NCBI RefSeq assembly: GCF_044748305.1 | Contig: NZ_JBIVFT010000014.1 | Span: forward strand, 1-64,000 | Reading direction: 5' to 3' | Length of the DNA: 64,000 nt | From: Arthrobacter_E sp044748305 | GTDB lineage: Bacteria; Actinomycetota; Actinomycetes; Actinomycetales; Micrococcaceae | In this document: in pieces, positions 48,548 through 57,439 of the stretch | How positions within the stretch are numbered: the stretch's first letter is position 1 | Layout: each line of letters opens with the position of its first letter | Notes under the pieces: model-generated | What the model was told of the DNA's origin: nothing | The model's input: the letters and a program-made list of their open reading frames with translations, nothing else | Databases searched by the model: none | Made by a program: the position numbers and the translations under genes

Positions 48548-49744
48548 ATGCCCCTCGGGCTGCTGGCCCTCGCCGTCGGAAGTTTCGGCATCGGCCTCAC
48601 GGAATTCGTCATCATGGGCCTGCTTCCCGGAGTGGCGGCCGACTTCGGCGTCAGCGAAACCACCGCCGGGTGGCTCATCACCGGCTACGCGCTCAGCGTC
48701 GTCGTGGGTGCCCTGGGCCTGACGGCGGCCACCACGCGACTGCCTCGGAAGAAGGTGCTGCTGGGCCTCCTCGTCCTCTTCATCGCGGGCAACGCTCTCA
48801 CGGCCCTCGCCCCCGGATACGGCCTGGCCATGGCCGGCCGAGCCCTCGCCGCGCTCTGCCATGGTGCCTTCTTCGGCATCGGCTCGGTGGTCGCGGCGGG
48901 CCTCGTGGCTCCCGAGAAGAAGGCCGGCGCCATCGCCCTCATGTTCACGGGTCTCACCGCGGCCAATGTGCTGGGCGTTCCTTTCGGCACCTTCCTGGGC
49001 CAGCAATTCGGTTGGCGTTCGACCTTCTGGGTGATCTCGGCCATCGGGGTGATCGCCTTCGCGGGCATCGCACTGCTGGTTCCGGCCACCCGCGGCGCCG
49101 AACAGCACGTGCGTCTGCGTAGCGAACTGCGGGCGTTCCGTTCCCTGCAAGTGTGGCTGTCTCTGCTGACCACGGTCCTCGCGTACGGCGGCATGTTCGG
49201 GGCGTTCACTTACATCGCCTACACGCTCACCCAGGTCAGCGGCTTCCCGGAAGGGGCCGTGCCGTGGCTCCTGGTGCTGTTCGGCGTAGGACTCGTGATC
49301 GGCAACTGGCTGGGCGGACGCCTGGCGGATCGCTCCATCGACAGGACGTTGATCGGCTTCACCGTGGCGCTCATCCTGGCACTCGTCTTCTTCGGCCTCT
49401 TCGCGGCCTGGCCGCCGGCCGCCGTCGTCGCGCTCTTCCTGGTGGGTGGTTTCGGTTTCGGCACCGTTCCGGCGCTCCAGAGCCGGGTCATGAACCATGC
49501 CGGCCAGGCACCCACCCTCGCCTCGGGGGCGAACATCGCCGCCTTCAATGCGGGCAATGCGCTGGGCGCCTGGGCCGGCGGACTCGGCATCGCGGCGGGG
49601 CTCGGGTACACCTCGCCGATCTGGATCGGGGCGGGCATCACGGTGCTGGGTCTGCTCGTGATCGTCGTTGCGAGCCTCGATGCACGACGCCGCGTGGCGG
49701 GGTCGGTGTCGAGCTCTGAGAAATCGCTCGTCGAAGCGGTCTGA
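48548..49744 (+). CDS. MFS transporter (AraJ/YdhP-like, DHA1)
   Basis: 398 aa, twelve transmembrane helices. N-terminal GIGLTEFVIMGLLPGVAADFGVSETTAGWLITGYALSV is the hallmark of the AraJ/Cmr-like subfamily that exports drugs or sugars. TACAGGAGAACCCTC precedes ATG. Divergent from and probably repressed by the MarR protein encoded at 47974-48417. Confidence 0.9.
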   Translation: MPLGLLALAVGSFGIGLTEFVIMGLLPGVAADFGVSETTAGWLITGYALSVVVGALGLTAATTRLPRKKVLLGLLVLFIAGNALTALAPGYGLAMAGRALAALCHGAFFGIGSVVAAGLVAPEKKAGAIALMFTGLTAANVLGVPFGTFLGQQFGWRSTFWVISAIGVIAFAGIALLVPATRGAEQHVRLRSELRAFRSLQVWLSLLTTVLAYGGMFGAFTYIAYTLTQVSGFPEGAVPWLLVLFGVGLVIGNWLGGRLADRSIDRTLIGFTVALILALVFFGLFAAWPPAAVVALFLVGGFGFGTVPALQSRVMNHAGQAPTLASGANIAAFNAGNALGAWAGGLGIAAGLGYTSPIWIGAGITVLGLLVIVVASLDARRRVAGSVSSSEKSLVEAV

Positions 49745-49770
49745 CGAGCGGTTTCCCGGTCGCCGGAGCT

Positions 49771-50154
49771 TCAGGACTTCAGAGCTGCGATCGCGTCGAT
49801 CTCCACCAGGAAGTCGCCCAGCACCGATCCGACGGTGGTCCGGGCCGGGTGAGGCTCGGGCACGAGCCGTCGGTAGACCTCGTTGAAGCCCTCGAAATCC
49901 CGTTCCGGGTATTGCAGATGGACTGTCGCCTTGACCACGTGGGAAAGATCGAGGCCCCGGGCGGCGAGGACCGCACTCAGGTTTCGGAAAGCCTGCTCGC
50001 TCTGCTCTTCGATGCTTTCTCCGACGAGCGAGTCAGTGACAGGGTCGTGCGGAGTCTGGCCCGCGGTGAAGTAGAAGCCGTTGGCCTCGACGCCCTGAGA
50101 GTAAGGGCCGGACGGGACGGGAGCGTTCACCGTCCGGAATGTCTTTTTCGTCAT
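49771..50154 (-). CDS. RidA family protein (enamine/imine deaminase)
   Basis: 127 aa, trimeric YjgF/RidA fold: PSGPYSQGVEANGFYFTAGQTPHDP at the N-terminus and VKATVHLQYPERDFEGFNEVY. The catalytic arginine expected near the C-terminus is represented in the HPARTTVGSVLGDFLVEIDAIA segment. RidA hydrolyses reactive enamines from PLP or flavin amino-acid chemistry. CCGGAGAGATATTC precedes ATG 50154. Last gene (44 nt downstream) of the ABC importer/FMN oxidase operon, which suits removal of imine by-products. Confidence 0.88.
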   Translation of the reverse strand: MTKKTFRTVNAPVPSGPYSQGVEANGFYFTAGQTPHDPVTDSLVGESIEEQSEQAFRNLSAVLAARGLDLSHVVKATVHLQYPERDFEGFNEVYRRLVPEPHPARTTVGSVLGDFLVEIDAIAALKS

Positions 50155-50198
50155 GAATATCTCTCCGGCCACCGGGGTGGCCTGTTCTGAAATGCGAG

Positions 50199-50963
50199 TC
50201 AAAGGACCTTGGACAGAAAGGCCCGGGTCCGTTCGTGCCTGGGCGCGCCGAGCACCTGCTCCGGCGGCCCGGCCTCGACCACGACGCCCTGGTCCATGAA
50301 GATCACCTGGTCGCTGACCTGCCGGGCGAAAGCGAGTTCATGGGTCACCACCACCATGGTCATTCCGGCCTCCGCGAGCTGCTTCATGACGTCGAGCACT
50401 TCGCCCACGAGTTCGGGGTCCAAGGCCGAGGTCGGTTCGTCGAAGAGCATCAGTTTCGGCTTCATGGCCAGTGCTCGGGCGATCGCGATCCGCTGCTGCT
50501 GACCACCGGAGAGCTCCTGAGGATAGGAATGCCCTCGGTCGCCCAGTCCGACACGGTCCAGGAGTACCCGGGCTTCCTTCAGCACCTCTGCCCGTGGCCG
50601 CTTCTGAACACGGAGGGGGGCTTCGAGGATGTTGTCCAGGACGCTCATGTGGGGGAACAGATTGAACCGCTGGAATACCATGCCGGCGTCCAGACGGGCC
50701 TGGGCCGTCTGGTCCTCCCTCATCTCGTAGAGCTTGCCATTGCGTTCCACGTAGCCGACCAGGGAGCCGTCCACGGAAAGGCGCCCCGCGTCCACCTTCT
50801 CCAGGTGGTTGATGCATCGCAGGAAGGTGGTCTTCCCGGAGCCGGAGGGGCCGATCAGGCAGGTGACGGAACCGCGTTCCACGGTCAGATCGATGCCCTT
50901 GAGGATCTCCACGGGGCCGAAGCTCTTGCGCACTCCGCGGGCTGTCACCATGGCTGTGCTCAT
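50199..50963 (-). CDS. Polar amino-acid ABC transporter ATP-binding protein
   Basis: 254 aa. Walker A GPSGSGKTT, Q-loop FQRFNLFPHMSVLDN, signature LSGGQQQRIAIARAL, Walker B LMLFDEPTSALDPELVGEV and H-loop VTHELAFAR: the GlnQ/HisP class. An insertion GYVERNGKLYEMREDQTAQARLDAG after the Walker A region is common in the actinobacterial subgroup. Overlaps the permease stop by 4 nt. Energises uptake with the permease and binding protein encoded upstream. Confidence 0.94.
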   Translation of the reverse strand: MSTAMVTARGVRKSFGPVEILKGIDLTVERGSVTCLIGPSGSGKTTFLRCINHLEKVDAGRLSVDGSLVGYVERNGKLYEMREDQTAQARLDAGMVFQRFNLFPHMSVLDNILEAPLRVQKRPRAEVLKEARVLLDRVGLGDRGHSYPQELSGGQQQRIAIARALAMKPKLMLFDEPTSALDPELVGEVLDVMKQLAEAGMTMVVVTHELAFARQVSDQVIFMDQGVVVEAGPPEQVLGAPRHERTRAFLSKVL

Positions 50964-51970
50964 GACGCGCTCCTGTTCTTGTTCTTCCTCCGCCGGAGGG
51001 TTCCGGCGGACAGTTCGAAACCCCGGCCGTAGCGCTTCTCCAGGAGCCCCTGGAAGTAACTGAGCACGGTGGTCAGTGCCAGGTACCAGAGGCTGGCCAC
51101 GATCAACAGCGGGATGGTCTGGTAGTTGCCGGAATAGATGATCTGTGCGGAGTAGAGCAGATCGGAGATGGCCAGAACGCTGACCAGGGACGTTCCCTTC
51201 AGCATCGAAACGATCTGATTGCCGGTGGGCGGCAGCACGACTCGCATGGCCTGGGGCAGGATGATCCGGCGCATCAGGGTCGCCTTCTTCATGCCGAGGG
51301 CCCTGGCCGCCTCGTATTGACCCTTGTCCACGGAGGAGATGCCTCCGCGGATGATTTCGGCCATGTAGGCCGCCTCATTGAGCGAAAGCCCCAGCAGAGC
51401 CGCCCCTAATGGGGTGATGAGGACGTTCGCCGAGCCGATCACCCAGGAGGGTCCGCCGAAGGGCAGACCGAGGGCGATCACGGGGTACAGGGCGGCGATG
51501 TTGTACCAGAAGATCAATTGCACCAGCAGGGGAGTCCCGCGGAAGAACCAGATGTAGGCGCGGCTGATGGTCCTCAGCACCGGGTTGGCGGAGAGCCTCA
51601 TGACCGCCAGACCTGTGCCCAGGGCGATGCCGACCGTCATGGAGACCACCGTGAGCAGCAGGGTCAGACCCGCTCCGGTCATGATCTGCGGCGCGAAGAG
51701 GAAGGAGACGACGACGTCCCAGTGGTACCGCTGGTTCATTGCGATGTCCATGGCCGCCAGGGCGGCGACGATCAGCAGGATCGCCGCCATGGCCACCCGG
51801 CCCGGATGCCGGAGAGGGACGACCGGAATGGCTTCGGACGGTGGCTCCGAGGCTGAACTGGCTGATGGCTGCCCCCGGCCGGAACTCAAAGCTGTCGGCT
51901 TGTCGCCGGCGTTCAGCTGCTCCGGGTCTGCGGGGACCGCGGGGTTCACATTCATATCGATCACGCTCAC
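50960..51970 (-). CDS. Polar amino-acid ABC transporter permease
   Basis: 336 aa. A low-complexity cytoplasmic N-terminus (about 1-55), one helix (60-80), then the HisM/GlnP permease domain with five helices and the EAA loop GQYEAARALGMKKATLMRRIILPQA. GTG 51970 overlaps the binding-protein stop (GTGA), suggesting coupling; ATG 51955 is an alternative. The long N-terminal extension is typical of actinobacterial members. Likely substrate: polar amino acid or related compound. Confidence 0.9.
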   Translation of the reverse strand: MSVIDMNVNPAVPADPEQLNAGDKPTALSSGRGQPSASSASEPPSEAIPVVPLRHPGRVAMAAILLIVAALAAMDIAMNQRYHWDVVVSFLFAPQIMTGAGLTLLLTVVSMTVGIALGTGLAVMRLSANPVLRTISRAYIWFFRGTPLLVQLIFWYNIAALYPVIALGLPFGGPSWVIGSANVLITPLGAALLGLSLNEAAYMAEIIRGGISSVDKGQYEAARALGMKKATLMRRIILPQAMRVVLPPTGNQIVSMLKGTSLVSVLAISDLLYSAQIIYSGNYQTIPLLIVASLWYLALTTVLSYFQGLLEKRYGRGFELSAGTLRRRKNKNRSAS

Positions 51971-52917
51971 TGGAAGAAATTGACTCGTGCGTCGGGGATG
52001 GCGCTGGTGGAGAGGCCGTACTTCTTCAGCACGGCGCCGTACGCCTCGCTGCGGAGTACCGTCTGCATGGCTTTGGCGACGGCCTTGACCAGGTTCTCGC
52101 CCTTGGCCACCCCGATCCCGACCTCTGCGACGTCGTAGCTGGCCCCGATCTGGATTGCCGGATTCTGGGTGGCCGCATAGTTGAGAATGGGCGAGTCCGC
52201 GAGCACTGCATCCAGGCGGCCACTGCTCAGCGCTGAGATCGCCTGGCGGGTGTCCTGGTACTCGTTGCTCTGGATCTTCTCCTTGCCTGCTGCGAGGCAG
52301 GCCTCGTCGAACTTCGGGACGTCGGTGCGCAGCTGGTAGGAGGCGGTGAGGAACCCGACTTTCTTGCCGCACAGCGACTTCTCGTTCAGGCCGAGGGGGT
52401 TGCCCTGGGGAACAGCCACGCCGCTGCCGAACTGGGCGTAATCGACGAAGTCCAGAACCTTGCCGCGCTCGGCGGTGGGGGACATGGAGGAGACGGTGGC
52501 GTCATAGCGCCCGGCAGCGATGCCCGGGATGATCGAGTCGAAGTTGGCCACGTCGATCTGCACCTGAACGCCCAGTGCCTGACCCAGGAGTCGTGCGACG
52601 TCGGGGTTGAGCCCCACCATGTTCTGTGTGCCCTCCTGGTAGAACTGCGTCGGCGGTTCGTTGGTCGGAATGGCCACGCGGAGCGTCTTGGAGGATTTCA
52701 CGGATTGCGGCAGGAGGGCCGCGGCCGCGGAGTCCACTGCGAGCGGCGGTACCTCCGTGGTGATGGCGCCCGCCGAAGCGGACGACGTCGCTGCGCCGGT
52801 CTGGCTGCAGGCGGAGGCTGCCATGACGACGGCTGCCGTGGCTGCTGCTGCGAGCACTCGCCGGAACCCCGGCCTCCGCGACCCCGGCCTTTGCACGGGG
52901 ATGATCGAGGTGTTCAT
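51967..52917 (-). CDS. Amino-acid-type ABC transporter substrate-binding lipoprotein (SBP_bac_3)
   Basis: 316 aa. Basic N-terminus, hydrophobic stretch and lipobox ASAC (about residue 37), so anchored outside the membrane. SBP_bac_3 fold: LRVAIPTNEPPTQFYQEG, VGLNPDVARLLGQALG, GRYDATVSSMSPTAERGKVLDFV, GKKVGFLTASYQL. Two cysteines (in KSLCGKKV and EACLAAG) may form a disulfide. ATG overlaps the stop of the FMN oxidase gene by 4 nt. It would capture the compound that the oxidase then uses (inference). Confidence 0.92.
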   Translation of the reverse strand: MNTSIIPVQRPGSRRPGFRRVLAAAATAAVVMAASACSQTGAATSSASAGAITTEVPPLAVDSAAAALLPQSVKSSKTLRVAIPTNEPPTQFYQEGTQNMVGLNPDVARLLGQALGVQVQIDVANFDSIIPGIAAGRYDATVSSMSPTAERGKVLDFVDYAQFGSGVAVPQGNPLGLNEKSLCGKKVGFLTASYQLRTDVPKFDEACLAAGKEKIQSNEYQDTRQAISALSSGRLDAVLADSPILNYAATQNPAIQIGASYDVAEVGIGVAKGENLVKAVAKAMQTVLRSEAYGAVLKKYGLSTSAIPDARVNFFQ

Positions 52918-54215
52918 GCCCTGCTCCTCAGCTCGTCGGGAACGGCGGCGATCCGAGGCCTTGCCGGCGTGGTGCTGCGCTCGAACATCTCGGCACGGTG
53001 TCGGATGAGAGCCGGGCCGTCGGCGTGCAGTTGGGCGATGCTGGCGACTCCGAGGAGCGTCATGGTCCGTTCCATCTCCTGGGCGAAGAGGTTGAGGACG
53101 TGGGCCACGCCGGCCTCGCCCGCGGCGGCCAGGCCGTAGAGGTACGGCCTGCCGATCGAGCAGGCATCGGCCCCCAGGGCGATCGCCTTGATGACGTCCG
53201 AGCCGCGACGCACACCGCCGTCGACGATCAGCTCCAGCCGTCCGTCCGCGCGCCGCACCAGTTCGGGGAGGACGTCCATGGGCGAGGCCATGTGGTCCAA
53301 TTGGCGGCCCCCGTGGTTGCTCACCTGGATGGCGTCGATGCCGATCCCTGCGGCCCGGTCCACGTCGTCCGGGTTGACGCATCCCTTCAACACGATCGGT
53401 CCGTCCCAGCGGGACCTCAGATGCTCGATGTCGTTCCAGTCCGTGGGCTCGTAGGAGCCGGCCAGAAGGGTCCGCCACATGTCCGGTGTACTCGCCAAGG
53501 GGCCTTCGGGAACTTCGGCATCGAGATTGGGGAACGCGATGGCGTCGTTGAGCAGGAAGCCCAGGGACCAGGAAGGGTGCAGAAGCCCCTCGACCACGGT
53601 GCGGGGCTTGATCGACGGAGGAGCGGTGAATCCGTTGCGGTAGTCCCGCTCCCGGTGGCCGATGCCCCGGCAGTCCACGTTCAGCAGAAGCGCTTCGTAC
53701 CCGGCCCGGGACACCCGTTCCAGCACTGCGTCCAGCAGCCCGCGGTCTCCGATCGGCTCCATGTTGAACCAGCGCCGCAGGCCTGGTGTGGCCGCGCTGA
53801 CATCCTCCATGGTGGTGGTGCTCAGATGCGCCAGTCCGTAGGGGACCCGGGCCGAGCGGGCGGCGCGGGCCACTGCGATCTCACCCTGCGGGTGGAACAG
53901 CCGGGTGCCGCCCGTGGGGGACAGCGTGAGGGGCATGGCGACGGGCCCGCCCAGGAGGGTGGACTCCAGGCTGAGGTCCGCCACGCTGCCCCATTGCGGC
54001 AGGAAGGACCAGTCCGCGAAGGAGTCCCGGTTCCGGCGGAGCGAGTATTCGTCCTCTCCGCCGCCTTCGATGTAGTCGAAGACGCTGCGCGGAAGCCGGC
54101 GTGCAGCCTGCTTCCGGATGTCCTCGACGTTGAAACTGCGCCTGCCGAGTCGCTCGGCCTTCGTCCGGGCAGGCGGCTGGACCGAGACCAGCGCCTTGAT
54201 GTCTTTGGCTTTCAT
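52914..54215 (-). CDS. FMN-dependent alpha-hydroxyacid dehydrogenase/oxidase (LldD/lactate-oxidase family)
   Basis: 433 aa. FMN TIM barrel; opening FNVEDIRKQAARRLPRSVFDYIEGGGEDEYSLRRNRDSF, active-site His-Arg pair in SNHGGRQLD, FMN-phosphate segment VDGGVRRGSDVIKAIALGADA and GRPYLYGLA are intact. The family oxidises L-lactate, mandelate, glycolate or similar 2-hydroxy acids, and a few members act on amino compounds. First gene of an operon with a binding protein, permease, ATPase and RidA; divergent from pucR. GGAGGTGAAGGCG precedes ATG. Substrate unknown. Confidence 0.92.
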   Translation of the reverse strand: MKAKDIKALVSVQPPARTKAERLGRRSFNVEDIRKQAARRLPRSVFDYIEGGGEDEYSLRRNRDSFADWSFLPQWGSVADLSLESTLLGGPVAMPLTLSPTGGTRLFHPQGEIAVARAARSARVPYGLAHLSTTTMEDVSAATPGLRRWFNMEPIGDRGLLDAVLERVSRAGYEALLLNVDCRGIGHRERDYRNGFTAPPSIKPRTVVEGLLHPSWSLGFLLNDAIAFPNLDAEVPEGPLASTPDMWRTLLAGSYEPTDWNDIEHLRSRWDGPIVLKGCVNPDDVDRAAGIGIDAIQVSNHGGRQLDHMASPMDVLPELVRRADGRLELIVDGGVRRGSDVIKAIALGADACSIGRPYLYGLAAAGEAGVAHVLNLFAQEMERTMTLLGVASIAQLHADGPALIRHRAEMFERSTTPARPRIAAVPDELRSRA

Positions 54216-54266
54216 TCGCCTTCACCTCCAGGTCGTTCCGGGCTGAGCCGGATCTTCCCTTCAATG

Positions 54267-54316
54267 GTGATGTGAATCACTATGGCTTCGTATGGGAAAT
54301 ATCCTAAAAAATTTCC
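54267..54316. promoter_or_regulatory. CRP/GlxR-like dyad and second inverted repeat in the pucR divergent region
   Basis: GTGATGTGAATCAC (54267-54280) has 5-bp perfect arms and resembles a CRP/GlxR site. GGAAAT-N10-ATTTCC (54295-54316) is a second inverted repeat nearer pucR and may be the PucR operator. Both are in the 126-bp region between the FMN oxidase operon and pucR. Assignment to proteins is inference. Confidence 0.45.
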
Positions 54317-54341
54317 TTCATCATTGTGATAAATTCCATCC

Positions 54342-55979
54342 ATGTTTGATGCGGCGAGTCCATCGGCGGCTGCTCCCGGCCAGGCCGTGCCCCTGACCGC
54401 CTGTCTGCAACTCCTCGGCCCTGTGGTCACGCTCCTCAACCCTTCGGAGGACGCTCTGGTTCATGCGGTCACCGACGTGGTCATCCATGACTCCTCGCGG
54501 CAGGTGACTCTGCGGGACCGGATCGTGCTGGCCATCGGCATGACGGCCGGCTCTGAGGATTTCGCAGGTCTTCTCGACACTGCGGTCGTGGACGGTGCCG
54601 CCGCGGTCATGTTCAAAGCGACGGGCATGCTGCTGGAAGATCTGCGGCTCCTCGCCGCGGGACGGCTCGCGCTCCTCGTGGTGGACGACGACGCCGACTG
54701 GGAGCGGTTGATCTCTCTGGCCAGGGCTTCGGTGGCGGGGGTCGCCATGGCCGACACCGCTTCGGGCGTGCGGCTCGGGGATCTGTACGCGTTCGCCAAC
54801 ACCACTGCCTCCATGCTGGGCGGGGCCGCGAGCTTCGTCGACACCCTGGGCCGGATCCTGGCCTATTCCACTCTCCCGGGGCAGCCTATCGACGAGGTGC
54901 GGCGGATGACCACGCTCTCCCTGCAAGAGCTCACACCTCCTGGCCTCGACGAGGATTTCAAGGCGGTGTACGGCGCGCCGGGCGCCGTCGTCGTCGAGTC
55001 GGGCGAGCAGGGGCTGGCACGTCTGGCGCTCGCGGTCCGTGCCGGAGGAGAACTGCTGGGAAGCCTGTGGATCATCGACCCCGGACCTGGGCTGAGGGAG
55101 CGGAGCCTGGACTCCCTCAACCGGATGGCGCCGCTGATCGGACTCCACATGCTGCACGCGCGCTCCGCGGCCGATTTCGGTGAACGCCGGAATGCCGACC
55201 TCATCCGGACCGTGATCGAGGATCCGGCCCATGCGGCTTTCGCCGCCGCCCAGCTGAATCTCGAAGCCTCCGACGGATTCGCCTTGGCTGCCTTCTCGGT
55301 CGTCCATCCGGAACCCGGCAGCCTGGACTCGGTGCGGGATCTTCAACGTCTGCTGCACCTCGTGAACACGGTCTGCCGAGTCCACTTCACCTCATCGCAC
55401 GCGGCTCTGGTGGATTCGGTGGTCTACGCGCTCATGCCGGCGACTGGGAAGTCTCCTCGGGAGACGCACCGGAAGGTCGCAGGGGAGATTCACCGCTATG
55501 CCGCGGGCATCGGCGCCAATCCGGTGCTGGCCGCGGTGGGAGGTATCGCGCGGACGGTGGAGGGCCTGCCGGAATCACGGGATGAGGCGCTGCGGCTCAT
55601 GCATCATCTGTGGAAACAGACCCTGGCGCGAGGCGGATCCGGTGCGCCGGCGGCCGCCTTGGCCGAGGACTACCGGACGCCGCTGAACGTGGATCGGGTC
55701 GGGGCGTACCTGGAACACGAGGGGCTCACCGAGTCCGATGCGCTGACGGAGATCCGTGATTTCGACTCGGCGAACGGGACCGAGTACCTGCCGACGCTCG
55801 GGGCCTACTTCGAGGCGAATGGCAATATCGCGGCCATGGCCGAGTCCTTGCACGTGCACAACAACACCGTGCGCTACCGGCTGGGGCGGCTCGCCCAGGA
55901 CACCGGCGTAGAGCTGTCCGATCCGGACACCCGGCTCTGGCTGTGGCTCCGGCTGCGCACCGAAACAGGCAGTCTTTAG
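54342..55979 (+). CDS. PucR/CdaR-family transcriptional regulator
   Basis: 545 aa. A variable N-terminal sensor region (about 1-290), a middle GGDEF-like domain (about 290-420) and the C-terminal PucR HTH_30 (about 465-530: LEHEGLTESDALTEIRDFD, GNIAAMAESLHVHNNTVRYRLGRLAQ). Such regulators activate catabolism of purines, amino acids or hydroxy acids in response to the substrate. TAAATT (54330-54335) lies 6 nt before ATG, so the transcript is probably leaderless. Divergent from the FMN oxidase/ABC operon, its probable target. Confidence 0.92.
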   Translation: MFDAASPSAAAPGQAVPLTACLQLLGPVVTLLNPSEDALVHAVTDVVIHDSSRQVTLRDRIVLAIGMTAGSEDFAGLLDTAVVDGAAAVMFKATGMLLEDLRLLAAGRLALLVVDDDADWERLISLARASVAGVAMADTASGVRLGDLYAFANTTASMLGGAASFVDTLGRILAYSTLPGQPIDEVRRMTTLSLQELTPPGLDEDFKAVYGAPGAVVVESGEQGLARLALAVRAGGELLGSLWIIDPGPGLRERSLDSLNRMAPLIGLHMLHARSAADFGERRNADLIRTVIEDPAHAAFAAAQLNLEASDGFALAAFSVVHPEPGSLDSVRDLQRLLHLVNTVCRVHFTSSHAALVDSVVYALMPATGKSPRETHRKVAGEIHRYAAGIGANPVLAAVGGIARTVEGLPESRDEALRLMHHLWKQTLARGGSGAPAAALAEDYRTPLNVDRVGAYLEHEGLTESDALTEIRDFDSANGTEYLPTLGAYFEANGNIAAMAESLHVHNNTVRYRLGRLAQDTGVELSDPDTRLWLWLRLRTETGSL

Positions 55980-56055
55980 ACCACCCACAACGGGGACTGT
56001 TCCACCGGCTCCCCGGTCCGTTCATCGCCTGGGGCCTCTCGGCAATCGCTTGCGC

Positions 56056-56706
56056 CTACCAGCCCCGTGCTTCCCACTCGGGGAGGTGCGGACGCTCGGC
56101 GCCGAGGGTGGTGGACTTGCCGTGCCCCGGATGAACCAAGGTCTCGTCCGGATACACGCCGAAGAGCCGTTCGCGCACATCGCTCAGCAGGGAGGTGAAG
56201 CGCGCCGGGTCCCGGTCCGTGTTGCCCACGCCGCCAGGGAAGAGCGAATCACCGCTGAAGACATGCGCCGGGCCGCTGGGTCCTTGGTAGACGTAGGCGA
56301 TCGAGCCAGGGGTGTGACCACGCAGGTGCACCGCCGTGAGGTCGAAGCCGTCGAAGTTCCCCACCGCGCCGTGTTCCAGCGGGACGTCGACCGTCACCGG
56401 GAGACCTGCGACGTCGTCGGCCCCCGCAGCGGTCTTCGCGCCGGTCAGTGCCACCAGTTCCTCCAGAGCCCGGACATGGTCCCAGTGCTGGTGGGTGGTC
56501 GCGATGAGCGCCAGCGACGCCGGTGCGGCGGCGTCCGCTGCCCCCTCGGCGAGCAGCCGCTGGATCGCCGGGAAGTCGTCCGCGGCATCGATGAGAACCT
56601 GGGCGCCGCTCGCTTTCGCGGTCAGCAGGTAGACGTTGTTGTCCATGCCTCCCACGGAGACGGTGCGGATCGTGACGTCGTGGTCCTCGTGCAACAGCGT
56701 GCTCAT
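56056..56706 (-). CDS. Metallo-beta-lactamase-fold hydrolase (glyoxalase II-like)
   Basis: 216 aa. Zinc motif THQHWDH (variant of HxHxDH with Gln), later HLRGHTPGS, FSGDSLFPG and VHPGHG provide the remaining ligands. Length and motifs fit glyoxalase II/persulfide dioxygenase-like hydrolases that act on thioesters; substrate not determined. ATG overlaps the hutD stop by 4 nt. Two-gene unit with the HutD-like protein. Confidence 0.88.
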   Translation of the reverse strand: MSTLLHEDHDVTIRTVSVGGMDNNVYLLTAKASGAQVLIDAADDFPAIQRLLAEGAADAAAPASLALIATTHQHWDHVRALEELVALTGAKTAAGADDVAGLPVTVDVPLEHGAVGNFDGFDLTAVHLRGHTPGSIAYVYQGPSGPAHVFSGDSLFPGGVGNTDRDPARFTSLLSDVRERLFGVYPDETLVHPGHGKSTTLGAERPHLPEWEARGW

Positions 56707-57278
56707 ACGGTTTCCTCCACGGGATCGATCGAGACGATGGCCACGAAGCCGCGGCCCAGGATTTCGGGGTTGTTCTGGTCGGAGCCGACGACGGCGTCAT
56801 AGCGGCCGAGCTCGATCGCCTCGGAGGTTCCTTCACCGCCGTCGGACACTGCGGCCTTCCCCTCCAACAGGATGGCCAGCTGACCGCCGAAGACCGGGTG
56901 CGCCCGTTTCTTCGACAGTTCGAGGATCGACAAGTAGCCCTTGTAGGCGCCGGTGCGGGCGATGACGTTGAGGTCTCTGATGTCGCCTGTGGGGAGTGCG
57001 GAGGAGGATGCGGAGTCGCCGGAGAACCGGAAGGGCCGGTATTTCTCCATGGCGTGTTCGGCGCCGTCCACGGTCAGGACCAGCAGTTCGCCGTCGATCA
57101 CGGAGATGACGCGTTCCATGCCGGGGAATGCCGAGAACTCCCCGGCGCTGCCGACCTCGGCGATGCTGACACGCCAGTCCCATTCGCCGTTGCTCGGGTG
57201 ACGTGCGATCTCACGGGTCACCCCGCCGCCGTTGCGCCAGCGCTCGGGGCGGATGTCTGAAAAGCGGATGATCTCCAT
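56703..57278 (-). CDS. hutD: HutD/Ves family cupin-like protein
   Basis: 191 aa. IIRFSDIRPERWRNGGGVTREIARHP and WDWRVSIAEVGSAGEFSAFPGMERVISVIDG are diagnostic of the HutD/Ves bicupin family, associated with histidine utilisation or cold stress; molecular function is unclear. GAGAGGAAGCC precedes ATG. It is upstream of and coupled to the MBL-fold hydrolase. No other hut genes are in the window. Confidence 0.85.
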   Translation of the reverse strand: MEIIRFSDIRPERWRNGGGVTREIARHPSNGEWDWRVSIAEVGSAGEFSAFPGMERVISVIDGELLVLTVDGAEHAMEKYRPFRFSGDSASSSALPTGDIRDLNVIARTGAYKGYLSILELSKKRAHPVFGGQLAILLEGKAAVSDGGEGTSEAIELGRYDAVVGSDQNNPEILGRGFVAIVSIDPVEETV

Positions 57279-57439
57279 GGCTTCCTCTCGGTACTGTTCC
57301 AGCGTAGTCACGAGGGGTGGCCCGGACGAAGATCCGTGTCTTTGAGGCCTGTTTTCAAGCGACTGTGAGCTCACCGATCGGGGTGCGGCGGCCTGGTCTT
57401 GATACCGTCGTAGGTGATCATCCACCGGGAGGACCAGCA

